Positions 39,267-50,573 of a stretch of 64,000 nt of DNA are shown here, one piece after another. Location: positions 1 through 64,000 of the forward strand of contig JAPFFF010000020.1 of assembly GCA_039105265.1 (NCBI GenBank). The letters run 5' to 3'. The notes below the pieces were generated by a model, which worked only from the letters and a program-made list of their open reading frames with translations, ran no database searches and was not told where the DNA came from. A program made the position numbers and the translations under genes. The DNA comes from Tritrichomonas musculus. Lineage: Eukaryota > Parabasalia > Tritrichomonadida > Tritrichomonadidae. How positions within the stretch are numbered: position 1 is the stretch's first letter; every line of letters begins with the position of its first letter.

Positions 39267-41708
39267 TTAATATGTTGTTACTTTAGCTATTGATGGTATC
39301 GAGAGATTTCTTAGATCAATAAGTGATGGAATTGATATTTGTGTTAATGATGAACATTCTCTGAAGGCAGAATCTCCAATTGATGTTACAGATGATGGAA
39401 TTGAAATTTGTGTTAGTGATGAACATCTAGAGAAAGCATATTTTCCAATTGAAGTTAAAGATGATGGAATTGATATTTGTGTTAGTGATGAACATTCATA
39501 GAAAGCATATTTTCCAATTGAAGTTACAGATGATGGAATTGATATTTGTGTTAGTGATGAACATTCATAGAAAGCATCATCTCCAATTGAAGTTACAGAT
39601 GATGGAATTGTAATTTGTGTTAGTGATGAACATCTAAAGAAAGCACAATATCCAATTTCAGTTACAGATGATGGAATTGTGATTTGTGTCAGTGATGAAC
39701 ATCTATAGAAAGCACAATTACCGATTTTTATTACAGATGATGGAATTGTGATTTGTGTTAGTGATGAACATTCAAAGAAAGTCCAATTTTCAATTAAAGT
39801 TACAGATGATGGGATTGCAAATATGATTTGTGTTAGTGATGAACAATAAGAGAAAGCATAATCTCCAATTGAAGTTACTGAAGATGGAATTGTGATTTGT
39901 GTTAGTGATGAACATCCACAAAATGCACCTCCGTAGATCTTATTAATAAATGATGGAATAGTTGTTGTATTCACATTTTTGTTAGTAAAAACAAGTGTAT
40001 CAAAGATTTCACTCGTCAAATTCTTTTTCAAAACGAGAAACTTGTCTTCAATGTATTCAATTCGCCTTTCATCACAAATATCAATTGATATTTTGTCTAA
40101 TTTTAGGCAACTTAAGAAAACCAAAATTCCAATTGAAGTGACAGATGATGGAATTGTGATTTGTGTTAATGACGAACATCCAGAGAAAGCATAATCTCCA
40201 ATTGAAGTTACTGATGATGGAATTGTGATTTGTATTAGTGATGAACATCCAGAGAAAGCAGATATTCCAATTTCAGCTACAGATGGTGGAATTGTGATTT
40301 GAGTTAGTGATGAACATCCAGAGAAAGCATAATCTCCAATTGAAGTTACAGATGATGGAATTGTGATTTTCTCAATTACACTATTATTATTATAAATATT
40401 TGTATCTTTATTTTTTTGTTTTAGCATTGAATAATACAGTATAAAAATTTTATAATTTGTTTTCTTACTTAGTTTTATAGCACGTTTTTTTTCTTTTAAA
40501 AGTTTAATTATAAATTTTTCTTTCTTTTTCAAAAAAATTTGAACTAATTCATTATAATTAAATTTGTACAAATAAAAGAATTCATCATCTTTGTCAAATT
40601 CAGTTGGGAAATTAAAATAATTGTGATAATGAAGTATGCATGAAATCGTGTTTTCATAATCTATTGAATTCATTTTATCAAATTCAATTAAATTATTTTT
40701 GACGTATTCAGAAATATCATTATGATGGCATTTTATCGATTCAATTAAACACTGAACATAACCATTGTCTTTATTACATTTTGGTGGAGAAACATTATTT
40801 GATTCAAGAAGATGAATTAACTCTGCATTTTTTGAATGAATTGTATAAAGCCACAATGATGGTGTCAATTCAACTTTATTCATCATCAAATATCGAAAAA
40901 TTTGAATTGATCCAAAAAATGCTGCATACTCGATCAAGGTTGGATTTTTTTCATTTAAAAACCGGTTGGTTTCAAAAATTGATGGAATAATTTCACTTTT
41001 TAAATTAATATTTGTTCGATTGACATGTGAAATGAAATCTTCAACAGAATCTTGACGAATTAAAGTGCATATATATGAATTATTCTCTCCTATATGTCGA
41101 TTTTCATCAAAATTATCGAAAATATTTTCATTTTCTGATAAAAGATATGATTCAATTGCTTTTATTTTGCTTTGATCTAAAAACGGTTTGAGTTCAGGAT
41201 AGAAAAAGTCGCGATAACGGTTTCCATTTTTGTCATATTGATTGTTAATTGAATCAGCAATATTTGCATCCAGTTTTATTATTTCATTTTCAATCAGAAA
41301 AAGTAGAATTTTTTTGTTGTTTTGGAATATTTTGAATATTTGAGTATTTGACAAGGTTTGTTTGATTTGCGGCTTATAATGTTGCATGATTTGAAATACT
41401 TTTTTGATAAATGTTTCATCGCGATGGTGATTATTTGATATATGTTCGATCATGTATAGAAAATGTTCATATTCTTCTTGGACTTTTTCGAGGTGTTGTG
41501 CATCGATGATTTTTATTAAATTATCGAAATATTCGTCACTCCATTCCGAACTTTCTAAATAGTCTAAAACTGCAATATAAATATCTTTCTTTGAAGCAAG
41601 ATATTTTTGTGTTTGTTGAGATAGTAATTCTTGATCATTGTCTTCTGGGGTAGCATTATAAAATGAATTATCAAAAGAAATCGATATTTCTGACCTTTTC
41701 GCAGACAT
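39267..41708 (-). CDS. DUF3447/ankyrin-like plus BspA-LRR fusion protein (813 aa)
   Basis: Residues about 35-400 match the DUF3447 and ankyrin-like N-terminus common in trichomonad proteins (FKIFQNNKKILLFLIENEII; PTLIEYAAFFGSIQIFRYLM; ELTPSLWLYTIHSKNAELI). Residues about 444-800 are some 15 BspA-type repeats of 23 aa (SSVTSIGDYAFSGCSSLTQI), nearly identical to each other at DNA level, interrupted once at about 540-600. There is no signal peptide or membrane segment, so it is predicted to be intracellular, unlike the secreted LRR protein at 32482-37410. The gene at 44829-48056 has the same architecture. Function unknown; both parts are protein-binding scaffolds. Confidence 0.85.
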   Translation of the reverse strand: MSAKRSEISISFDNSFYNATPEDNDQELLSQQTQKYLASKKDIYIAVLDYLESSEWSDEYFDNLIKIIDAQHLEKVQEEYEHFLYMIEHISNNHHRDETFIKKVFQIMQHYKPQIKQTLSNTQIFKIFQNNKKILLFLIENEIIKLDANIADSINNQYDKNGNRYRDFFYPELKPFLDQSKIKAIESYLLSENENIFDNFDENRHIGENNSYICTLIRQDSVEDFISHVNRTNINLKSEIIPSIFETNRFLNEKNPTLIEYAAFFGSIQIFRYLMMNKVELTPSLWLYTIHSKNAELIHLLESNNVSPPKCNKDNGYVQCLIESIKCHHNDISEYVKNNLIEFDKMNSIDYENTISCILHYHNYFNFPTEFDKDDEFFYLYKFNYNELVQIFLKKKEKFIIKLLKEKKRAIKLSKKTNYKIFILYYSMLKQKNKDTNIYNNNSVIEKITIPSSVTSIGDYAFSGCSSLTQITIPPSVAEIGISAFSGCSSLIQITIPSSVTSIGDYAFSGCSSLTQITIPSSVTSIGILVFLSCLKLDKISIDICDERRIEYIEDKFLVLKKNLTSEIFDTLVFTNKNVNTTTIPSFINKIYGGAFCGCSSLTQITIPSSVTSIGDYAFSYCSSLTQIIFAIPSSVTLIENWTFFECSSLTQITIPSSVIKIGNCAFYRCSSLTQITIPSSVTEIGYCAFFRCSSLTQITIPSSVTSIGDDAFYECSSLTQISIPSSVTSIGKYAFYECSSLTQISIPSSLTSIGKYAFSRCSSLTQISIPSSVTSIGDSAFRECSSLTQISIPSLIDLRNLSIPSIAKVTTY

Positions 41709-42442
41709 AGATTAAAGATAAAAAATCTTTCTCAAAATTAAAATTTGTAGAGAAAAATGTACCAAAAAATCTTTTGTTCTATAATATTTTTAACAAAATA
41801 TATATTATTTTTACTTTCAATAAATATTTTTCTTTTTTAATTTATTATTTATTTATTCATAATATATCTTTTTTACGAAAATATTGGTATTTTTGTTTTA
41901 ACTGTATTTTCTAATAGTGATTCAAATAATATTTGGTCGTATGGTTTTTTGCTGTATATAAAAAATTTATTGAATCTTTAAAAGAGAAAGTTTACAAAGT
42001 GTTTGTTAAACTAAAAGCATCAAAAAGTGTTTGTGTGGAAAACACAAAAAGTAGGTTCCACAAACTAATGATTTTTCAGAAAGTTATTTAATTAAGAAAA
42101 TAATTGAAAAAAAACGTGATATATTAATATAAATCAATCACAATTAGATTTTTTTGAAGATTTAGTTTTTGAATGATGATATCATCATAATTCTTTTTTT
42201 CTTATCATACAACTAATGAAATGGGATTTAAAAAAATGACTTTAAATCTTATTAGAGTAAAATGCTGCTTAATATTATAAATTTGGCATTAAATGTATGC
42301 CCATACAAAGAACAAACCAATGAATAGAAAACTCAAATTTGATTTTTATCAAATATATATATAAAATATTTTTTTTTTTTTGTGAATATTAAATCATATT
42401 TCGCAATGATACTTTTTTATTTATTTTCAATTTACCAAACCA
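41709..42442. other. AT-rich spacer, no features recognised
   Basis: About 730 bp between two minus-strand genes. It contains a short repeated phrase (AAGTGTTTGT twice, 41998-42035) and homopolymer runs; no gene. Confidence 0.5.
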
Positions 42443-43762
42443 TTACAACATATCTTTTATTGATTGGATGGCATCCATCACCGATTGATAAGTAGAAATT
42501 ATAGCAAGACCAACACCGAATACTGCGTAAATAATATATCCGATATTACTCCTGTGGTTCCAAGGCTTTTCTGATGCCATAATCCATAATATTGAGGGAT
42601 ATGTGTAGCATGCCAGACAGCCACCAAAAGCTCCACCAACGGCGATAATTGGCTTGCATTGAGGGAGGAACATTGCTAATAAGATAGGAATGACCACAGT
42701 TATGAAGAAAACGGTCATATATTCCCACTTTTTCAATTCATTTACATGGTTTTTGTGGAAAATAAGCTGGCTCCAATTCCACATGACGCTTTTTCCGCAA
42801 ACAGGGAAGGAAAAGCTAACAACCAAGAAGAATCCAACACGAACAATGGTGAACAAGACATCGTTTGCATGGAATGAGTTTAAAATATTTCCATTTGCAT
42901 CTGCACCGAACATAAAGTATAAGAAAATTGAAGGGAAAATTGTCATGAAGCATGTTATAAGGAAACATGACATAACAACATTTCTTCTCTTTTTATATTC
43001 AGGTGAATATGGATGCAATATTGTAATGACGACTGTTGGTAACGCAAATGTTAAGGCATATACTCCGACTGATGAGAAAAGAGAAATATCAAATTTGGCT
43101 AAAACCATTGTGTTTGAAATGCTATGGGTTGGGAAGTATTGGACAGATTTAACAATTACGGCTATTATGTAAAAAATGACGCAAAAAACTGAAGCTGCTG
43201 AAAAGATTCCTATCAAAAAGAAATCTTTTGGTATCATTAACGAAACTGGGATCACTAAAGAATATATTAATATAATTATAATTCTGTACTTTAGATCTGA
43301 GAGGTTTATTCCTGCAAATGAAAACCAGGAAATAATCGTATCGCAACCTATAATCAAATAAGCGATCATTGAAGCAAATAAGAAAATAATAACAATAATT
43401 GAATAAGTAATGCTTCCCCATTTGCCCATTATTTTATCAATGAGCTCATCAAATCCAGCACATTCAATCTTTAGCACCAGTCTTATATCTATTAATGATG
43501 ATATATAACAGAGATAGGCTACTGCAAGTAAAATGAATAATGAGGGAATAAGGCCTGCTGATGCAAACGAGCTTGGGACACTGAGAATTCCTGCACCTAG
43601 CAAACAGTTGAGTAAATTCATCAAAGTATTGAAAAATGTTGAATCTCTAGATGGTTTCACTTGAACTATTTCTGGGCTTTCACTCTCTATGGAACAGCTA
43701 ACATTGCTATTATTATTATTATTAGAACTACTTGTATCTTCTTCTGAAACTATCATCTCCAT
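42443..43762 (-). CDS. Amino-acid transporter, AAAP/SLC38-like family (439 aa)
   Basis: A polar, Ser/Asn-rich cytoplasmic N-terminus (1-45) is followed by about 11 predicted membrane helices. The first contains the family signature NLLNCLLGAGILSVPSSFAS (about 49-68), with the unwound GxG-type centre that binds substrate in this fold. Other typical parts are PTVVITILHPYSPEYKKRRN and the C-terminal GGAFGGCLACYTYPSILW. Predicted to carry neutral or cationic amino acids across the plasma or lysosomal membrane, usually proton- or sodium-coupled; specificity is not readable. Length is normal for the family. Trichomonads scavenge amino acids and have many copies. Confidence 0.9.
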   Translation of the reverse strand: MEMIVSEEDTSSSNNNNNSNVSCSIESESPEIVQVKPSRDSTFFNTLMNLLNCLLGAGILSVPSSFASAGLIPSLFILLAVAYLCYISSLIDIRLVLKIECAGFDELIDKIMGKWGSITYSIIVIIFLFASMIAYLIIGCDTIISWFSFAGINLSDLKYRIIIILIYSLVIPVSLMIPKDFFLIGIFSAASVFCVIFYIIAVIVKSVQYFPTHSISNTMVLAKFDISLFSSVGVYALTFALPTVVITILHPYSPEYKKRRNVVMSCFLITCFMTIFPSIFLYFMFGADANGNILNSFHANDVLFTIVRVGFFLVVSFSFPVCGKSVMWNWSQLIFHKNHVNELKKWEYMTVFFITVVIPILLAMFLPQCKPIIAVGGAFGGCLACYTYPSILWIMASEKPWNHRSNIGYIIYAVFGVGLAIISTYQSVMDAIQSIKDML

Positions 43763-44807
43763 GAGAAAAATATAAAAAAAAAATTAATAAAAAATTGTCC
43801 ACGTTTAAAAAAATTCAATGAAATTAAATGATCATGTTAACCGCGCTAACTTTTTAAGAAACTAATGACAAAAGAATTCAGAAAAAATAAAAATTTCTGA
43901 GCTTTTTTATTTAGCTTTTTTAAACGCTGTTTTTTTCAGATATGGCTTATTTCAATTAATTCTAATATTTTTTAAAATAATTTTTTATATATATTAACAG
44001 TAATCTATTTTTATATTTATTAACTTTTTATTTAAGAATAAAAACTAAAAAATATTGAGATAAACTCAATTTAAAATTCGGATAAAAAGTCGATTTAAAA
44101 AACGATAATTCATTGAAAAAAAAACCCAAAAAATATATTTTCGAATTTTCTCATTTCTAATTTTTTAGATTTGAAATTTTCTACTAATAAACTTAATTTA
44201 ATAACATAAAATTTAGATAAAGAAGTAGAAACTTGTTCTTGGTTTAGTATTTATAGTTTAATTGAATTTTTCATATAATTCTCAGTTTTATCAATTTTTA
44301 ATATTTAATATGTGCTGTAAAAAATAATATTTAAAATATAAAAAAGAAAATAATTGCTAGTTTTAAGATAAATACATGAGATATTAATTTTTTTTCTTAT
44401 TCAGAGATCCTTTGAAAAAGTGAATTAGTAATTGAACAAATTTTTATAATTATCTTTTTTATATTAAATATATATTCATATAAAAACTTTAAATTAGTAT
44501 TTATATTAGTAGATAAATTAATATTTATCTTATAATAAACCAAAACTAATGATTTAATATATTGATTAGAAAAAAAGAAACAATAAGAATTTTTTCTAAA
44601 TAACACCATTTTTTTGTAATTATAAACTATTGGAAATAAATAATGCAGATTACTTTATCTCGTAAAATGGGAACCTCCTTTTTCAATTCAAAAATTATAA
44701 AGAAAAGGGAAATGAGATCACATTTGTGACACACAAAACTGAGTGAACTTCACCCTATTCAAAAAGCTATTATTTTTTAAACGTATAAAATGAAACAAAT
44801 TGATATA
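43763..44807. other. AT-rich intergenic region
   Basis: About 1 kb between the divergently transcribed transporter and DUF3447-LRR genes. Rich in A/T runs; no gene or clear repeat. Confidence 0.5.
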
Positions 44808-44812
44808 TCACT
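44808..44812 (+). promoter_or_regulatory. Candidate initiator (TCACT)
   Basis: TCACT with A(+1) at 44810, 19 nt before the ATG at 44829. Confidence 0.35.
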
Positions 44813-44828
44813 TTTATATTAATTATTT

Positions 44829-45884
44829 ATGGATGAAATTGATGGACTTGTAGAGAAAATGAAAACATTACAAAATTATCTTATTGAATTCATAGAGAAA
44901 GAAGATCAAGTTGAAGAAAATTATGAAAATTTTGAAAATTATTTTAAAGAACAAAAGATCTCAAAAGATCAATGTGATTTCAAATCTTTCCTATACATAC
45001 TTTTAAATATATCAAATAATCATTATCGTACCACTAATTTTTTCATCAAAATTGAAAAAATCTTTTTGTTATTCAAAGATGATGTGAAAGCAAATTTTTC
45101 AAATTTCGAGATTTTTTATTTTTTTAAAAGCAACAAAAGGATTCTCTTATTTTTGATCCAAGAAAAAATTTTAATAATTGATGAATTAATCGCCAGTAAT
45201 ATTATAGAAGAAACCAAATTTAATATCAGAAATTACATTCAATATTTCTTCTTTGACATCAAAAAATTTTTTGATAATTTTTTGATTCAAAATTTTTCAA
45301 TTGATAGCATTGAATCTTACAATGAAAAACGTAAAATAGGTGAAAATGATGATGAAATTTGTTATTTAATAAGAAAAGACTTGATTGATGAGTTTATATC
45401 ATATGTAAAGAAGAACAATTATCCTCTCAATTCAAAAATAAACCAGTCAATTTTTGAAACAAATAATTTTATCTTAAAAAAAGAGCCGACATTAATCGAG
45501 TACGCATCTTTTTTTGGATCAACTCAGATATTTAAATATTTATACCTAAATGGCGTTGAATTAACACCATCAATTTGGATTTATGCAATGCATTGCGATA
45601 ATCCTGAGATGATACATCTTCTTATAGAAAACAATCTTATACCTGAAGGTAATTCATATTATTTATGTTTAAAAGAATCAATTAAATGTTATAATAATGA
45701 TATTGCCAATTATCTCATTAACAATTTTTTAAATGATGAAATAAACAATAAAAATTTAATGCCATCTAATGATTACAATGATAATTTGATTGCATATAGC
45801 TTTCGATATCATAATTATGCATTCTTCCCAAAAGATTTCAATCATAAATTTATATTTTTTTTTCATGCCAATATGATTATTTGA
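44829..45884 (+). pseudogene. DUF3447/ankyrin-like N-terminal part of a probably broken gene (351 aa)
   Basis: Closely similar in plan to the N-terminus of the protein at 39267-41708: ISNNHYRTTNFFIKIEKIF, YFFKSNKRILLFLIQEKI, PTLIEYASFFGSTQIFKYLY, ELTPSIWIYAMHCDNPEMIH. The frame ends at 45884 just after a run of T. In the next frame the expected ankyrin sequence continues (CQYDYLKFVKILFREKQINL), so a one-base slip in the T run seems to have shifted the frame. A stretch with stops follows, and the protein resumes at about 46014 in the original frame. Either a real recent pseudogene or a homopolymer sequencing error plus a decayed linker; no splice signals were found. Confidence 0.75.
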
Positions 45885-46013
45885 AATTTGTCAAAATTCT
45901 TTTCCGAGAAAAGCAGATAAATTTAAAGGGAACCTTAATTTAAAACCAAAGTAATTGAATGGTATTTCAATACTCTATCGTTTTAAAATAATGTTTTTTT
46001 TTATGTTTTTTAT

Positions 46014-48056
46014 ACAATTACTCCATTGAAAATTGCAGCAAGAAGAAACAACATCGAAATTGTTAATTTTTTACTTGAACAGAAAGGAATTAATGTTGGA
46101 AAGAAAGCATTTTGTAATTGTAAAAAACTTTTGAAAATTGAAATACCATCAACTTGTATTTCTATTGGGAATCATTGTTTTGTTGGATGCACTTTTTTGA
46201 CAGAAGTAAAGATTCCTTCTTCCATTAGAAAAATTGGAATTAAAGCATTTGGTGAATGCAGATCTATTAAAAAAATAACAATTCCTGTTTCAGTTAAGAA
46301 ATTAGATGTGAGTGCTTTTTATGAGTGCAGTTTACTTAAAGAAGTAATTTTTGAAGCTCCATCTTCATTAAAAACAATTGAAATGAATTGCTTTGATCAA
46401 TGCACTTCATTAGAAGAAATAATAATTCCGTCTTCAGTAGATTCAATTAATGAATCTTGTTTTAATGATTGTGTATCTTTGCAAAAAGTGTCATTTGAAA
46501 TGCCATCATCAATAGCAAAACTTAAATGCTATATGTTCAAAGGCTGTATATCATTAACTGACATTACAATTCCCACTTCAGTAACTTCGGCCCAATGGAA
46601 TATATTTGATGGTTGTTCATCATTAAAAAAGATTGAAATCCCATCTTCAATAATATCGATTTCAGAAAGATTTTTCAACAATTGCACATCTTTGACTGAT
46701 GTAGTTCTCCCACCATCAATAAAAACGATAAATATTTTTGCTTTTTCAGGATGCATATCATTAAAACATATTGAAATTCCACAATCTGTAATAAACATAT
46801 ATGATAATGCATTTGATAATTGCAGTTCATTAACAGAAATATCACTTCCATTATCTATGAATAAAGTTGCTGGAGGACTTTTCAAAGGATGCACGTCTCT
46901 AGAGAATGTCTTTTTGAATAATATTAATAGTATTTTTTCTGAAGCTTTTGAAAATTGCACATCTTTGAAGCAAATATATATTCCTCCTTCAGTGATTAGT
47001 ATTTCAAAATTTGCTTTTGCAGGCTGTTCATCATTAGTAAAAGTAGAAATTCCACATTTAGTTACAAAAATTCAAAATTCTTGTTTTGCTGGTTGCTCAT
47101 CTTTAACAGAAATAAATATACTTTCCCAAATTACTCAAATTGAAGATTTTGCATTTGAAAACTGCTCCAAATTAAAAGATTTCACAATACCATCAAGTGT
47201 GAATTATATTGGAAAAAGTGCTTTTCAAGGTTGCTCAACATTAACCAAAATAATTATTCCAGAATCGGTTACAAAAATTCTATCATTTACTTTTAATGGC
47301 TGTTCATCTTTGAAAGAAATAATTTTACCACCATCCATCTATTTCATTGGAAAATATGCATTTAGTAGATGCTCTTCATTGATTGAAATAGTCATTCCTT
47401 CAATGATGACTAATAATACAGAGTCATCTTTTGAAGGAAATGTATCGAATACACTTAATGAAATAGGACCTGGCGCTTTTAGAGACTGTGTATCATTGAG
47501 AGGCCTTCATTTAACAAATATTTCTTATATTGGATCTCATGCTTTTGATGGTTGTACATCGCTAGCAAATGTTATTTTGCCAAATACTTTAAAAATTATT
47601 AATTCACAATCTTTTTATAATTGTACATCAGTAACAAAAGTAATAATACCTTCCTCAATATGTGAAATAGGATTTTATGCATTCACTGGATGCTCATCTC
47701 TGAAGAAAATTATCATTCCTTCATCAGTGACAAAAATTGGGACTTGCGCTTTCGGCAAATGTTCTTCACTGAAAGAACTGGAAATATCTTCTTCATTAAC
47801 AGAAATTGAACCAAAAGTCTTCCTAGAATGCACATCTTTGGAACAAATAAAAATTCCATCTTCTGTTATAAGAATTTGGGATTGTGCGTTCAAGGATTGT
47901 ATATCATTAAAAGATGTTTCAATTCCTTCATCTGTGAATAAAATAGGAAATGAAGCTTTTGAGGGTTGTATATCACTCAAAAAGGTATCAATTCCAATAA
48001 ATATAGAAATTGAATTCAATTCTTTTCCAAAGCATACTGAAATTAGTTTTTATTAG
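46014..48056 (+). pseudogene. Ankyrin remnant plus BspA-LRR part of the same gene
   Basis: Opens without an ATG, with one ankyrin-type repeat (ITPLKIAARRNNIEIVNFLL), then about 28 BspA-type LRRs of 23 aa (FxGCSSLTEIxIPSSVxxIG). No signal peptide, no membrane segment; ends shortly after the last repeat (FPKHTEISFY). It lies in the same frame as 44829-45884. Taken together the two would form one protein of roughly 1,070 aa with the architecture of the intact gene at 39267-41708. The LRR part is uninterrupted over 2 kb, so the break is recent or partly artefactual. Confidence 0.75.
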
Positions 48057-49503
48057 ATTTTTCAAAAAATCAATAAAATCTTTATTGACAATATATTAAT
48101 AGTTTTATATTTGTGCTTTTTTAATCATACAATTTAGATTAAACTCAATTATATATGTTCTAATTTATGTAAAAACATTAAAATAATAAATTTATAAATA
48201 TTTATAACTTCTTTGCAAATTTTATAAGTTTTCCTGTTTTTTGTCTTTGATCATTTGATTTGTTTTCTTGATTATTTCTTGACTATTTGTATCTTAATCA
48301 ATATATTCTAGATCTTTTTATTTAAAAAAGGAAAGAATACCATCTATTTTGGGTCGATTTCAAACTTTTTTATTGAAATTTTCTTATTCATCACAAGATT
48401 ATTTTTTGGGGAATACTTATCGCCCCCGATACTTATTGACCTTGTATCTTACTTCAGAAAAAAATTTAACTGGGATAATATTTGATATTTAATTTTAGAG
48501 TTGGTCATAATACTTTCTGTGTATATAAAACAGATTTATTCATCAATCTAAAGTTTGAATATATATAATATTTCATATATAAATTCAAGTATTATTACAA
48601 CTGACACTATATGAATTATAATTATTTTTTCTTTAATAAAATGGCGAGCATGTATTAAAAATAATATTTTTTTTAATTTTAAAAAAATATTTTATAATTA
48701 TTATAAAGTTTATTTCCAAAATGATGTCATAATACTATTATGATATCATTTATATATATATATATAGTTGGTAAATTATATTCTTTTGCATTTTTATATG
48801 AATTAATTGATTATCTTAAAAATAGAAATAAAATAATTAATATAAATAAATTATTTTATGCGCATTAGTATGTAAAAAATATATATTCTGATTTTTAATG
48901 TATTTTTAGTATGATGAATAATAATTTAAAAATTTTAAAAAAATAAAAACTTCTCAATTTTTAAAATTTTGAAATAAAATCGTATACGATTTTTTTTAAC
49001 ATTCAAAAAGCTATTACGATAAAAATTAAATATTTAATTCAATTCAAATTTTCATCAAACTATGAACTTTTTCAACAATTTTTATCGATGGATTTATGTA
49101 TAAACCTCTGCAGATCGGTATTTTTATATTTTTTAAAAACAATAATGCATTAATGTATTTGTTTATAATATTAAAAAAGCTATTTAAATTTTAATATTAT
49201 AAAATCATTTTATTAATGCAAAATAAATGATATAAATAACAAGATTAGAAATTAGAAATACTCAGGAATCTACTTGAAAATATTTTACCATATTAAATCA
49301 TTAGCACGAAATTCTTATTATTTAATAGTATTTTGCATTTTAATAATAAATAAAGATGAATAATCAATATATTTATATATATCTTTGGATAATGTTAATG
49401 AAAAAATGAACTGCGCTCTCAAAGCCAAATTCAAAGTTCAAAAAAAACAAAGATTCAAAATTCTAAAGCAGATTCAATTGAATCTTTTTTGAATTAACGT
49501 AAT
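48057..49503. other. Long AT-rich spacer
   Basis: 1.45 kb without a gene. One less AT-rich spot at about 48405-48455 contains GGGGAATACTTATCG and CCCCCGATACTTATTG, a partial repeat of unknown meaning. A short TA run lies at about 48752-48764. Confidence 0.5.
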
Positions 49504-49508
49504 TCACA
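49504..49508 (+). promoter_or_regulatory. Candidate initiator (TCACA)
   Basis: TCACA with A(+1) at 49506, 29 nt before the Myb-gene ATG at 49535. Confidence 0.3.
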
Positions 49509-49534
49509 AAAAGTTACAAAAACAAAAATTTTAA

Positions 49535-50200
49535 ATGAATCCAAATAATGATCAGGTACCTCTCATACAATCGAATTTAGATCAAGATGACCAATTTTCT
49601 TGTTTCTTTACATTATCAGATGAAGCTCAGCAATCTAAAATTCAAAAAACAGATTTAAAACAAAGGAAAAGGATCCCATTTACTGAAAGTGAAGATAAAA
49701 AATTAATTGAACTTGTCCAAATATATGGTATAGATAAAAAAAAGAATTGGAATTTAATTGCTAATAATATGATTGGTAGAAATATACGACAATGTCGAGA
49801 AAGATATAATTTATTTTTATCGCAAAACGTAAATAAAAAAGCTAAGTGGACAAAAGAAGAGGAGGATCTTCTTCTTGAAAAATATGCAATTATGGGTCCT
49901 CATTGGAAAAAAATGGAAGAATTTTTCAAAGGTAGGAACTTATATAGTATTAAAAACAAGTTTATATCATTAACAAAGAAAAAGAGCAAAAAATTCGATA
50001 ATGAAACTCAAAAAAATGTATCATTAAATAGCCAACCTTTAACAGATGATACTAATTCTTCCATTCTTAGCGTAAATAACAATGAAGTCTATGATTATCA
50101 AAATGCATTTTTTGAAAAACCAGATGAATTCCAAAATGAAAATGATATTTTTGATTACGATCCATTTAATTATTACGACAAAAATAGCATTTTTGATTGA
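49535..50200 (+). CDS. Myb-like DNA-binding protein, two repeats (221 aa)
   Basis: Two Myb repeats: about 45-97 (RIPFTESEDKKLIELVQIYG, then NWNLIANNM and RNIRQCRERYNLFL) and about 103-148 (AKWTKEEEDLLLEKYAIMGP, then HWKKMEEFF and GRNLYSIKNKFISL). The first repeat has F49 and W72 in place of a full Trp set, a common trichomonad feature. Each repeat has a recognition helix, so sequence-specific DNA binding in the nucleus is predicted. The C-terminal 70 residues are acidic and Asn/Phe-rich, plausible as an activation region. Similar in plan to, but not a close copy of, the protein at 14722-15723; only the repeats align. Confidence 0.9.
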   Translation: MNPNNDQVPLIQSNLDQDDQFSCFFTLSDEAQQSKIQKTDLKQRKRIPFTESEDKKLIELVQIYGIDKKKNWNLIANNMIGRNIRQCRERYNLFLSQNVNKKAKWTKEEEDLLLEKYAIMGPHWKKMEEFFKGRNLYSIKNKFISLTKKKSKKFDNETQKNVSLNSQPLTDDTNSSILSVNNNEVYDYQNAFFEKPDEFQNENDIFDYDPFNYYDKNSIFD

Positions 50201-50339
50201 TATATTATTGATATTTATTAAATTTGGCATTTAAATATCAAAATGAAAAAAAAAAAATTATCTAATAAAAAAATTATAGGTTTTTTATATATAATTTTTT
50301 TTCAAATCTTAAATTTTTGAACGATATAGTCAATATAAC

Positions 50340-50457
50340 AGGGATGCTTATCAAAACGACAAAATTGTATAAAATGAAACCTGTGATTTATGGCCAATAA
50401 AAAATCTGATCTTTTTGAATTAAATCGTTAAAATTTTCAAGATCGATAAACATCCCT
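50340..50457. mobile_element. 118-bp MITE-like element (AGGGATG...CATCCCT)
   Basis: AGGGATGCTTATC at 50340-50352 is matched, with one difference, by GATAAACATCCCT at 50445-50457. The interior has no coding capacity. The ends resemble the CAGGGATG ends of the element at 20920-21038, though the interior is AT-rich here. No clear duplication of the target. It lies in the short spacer between the Myb and kinase genes. Confidence 0.5.
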
Positions 50458-50548
50458 ATAATATTTATACGTCATAATTCTAAATAATACAAAATAGTAA
50501 AAATTATATTTTCTTTAGTTATCACAATTTTAACTTTTTGATAGATAT

Positions 50549-50553
50549 TCACA
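50549..50553 (+). promoter_or_regulatory. Candidate initiator (TCACA)
   Basis: TCACA with A(+1) at 50551, 23 nt before the ATG at 50574. Confidence 0.3.
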
Positions 50554-50573
50554 AAATTTATTAAATAGGATAA

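Noticed and set aside
45925-46020. Intron in the broken DUF3447-BspA gene
   Set aside because: No GTAYGT-like donor and no ACTAAC-like branch with acceptor is seen; the frames do not join without also correcting the T-run shift.
50339-50458. 8-bp target duplication for the AGGGATG element
   Set aside because: The flanks (AATATAAC and ATAATATT) are both AT-rich but do not match well enough to call a duplication.
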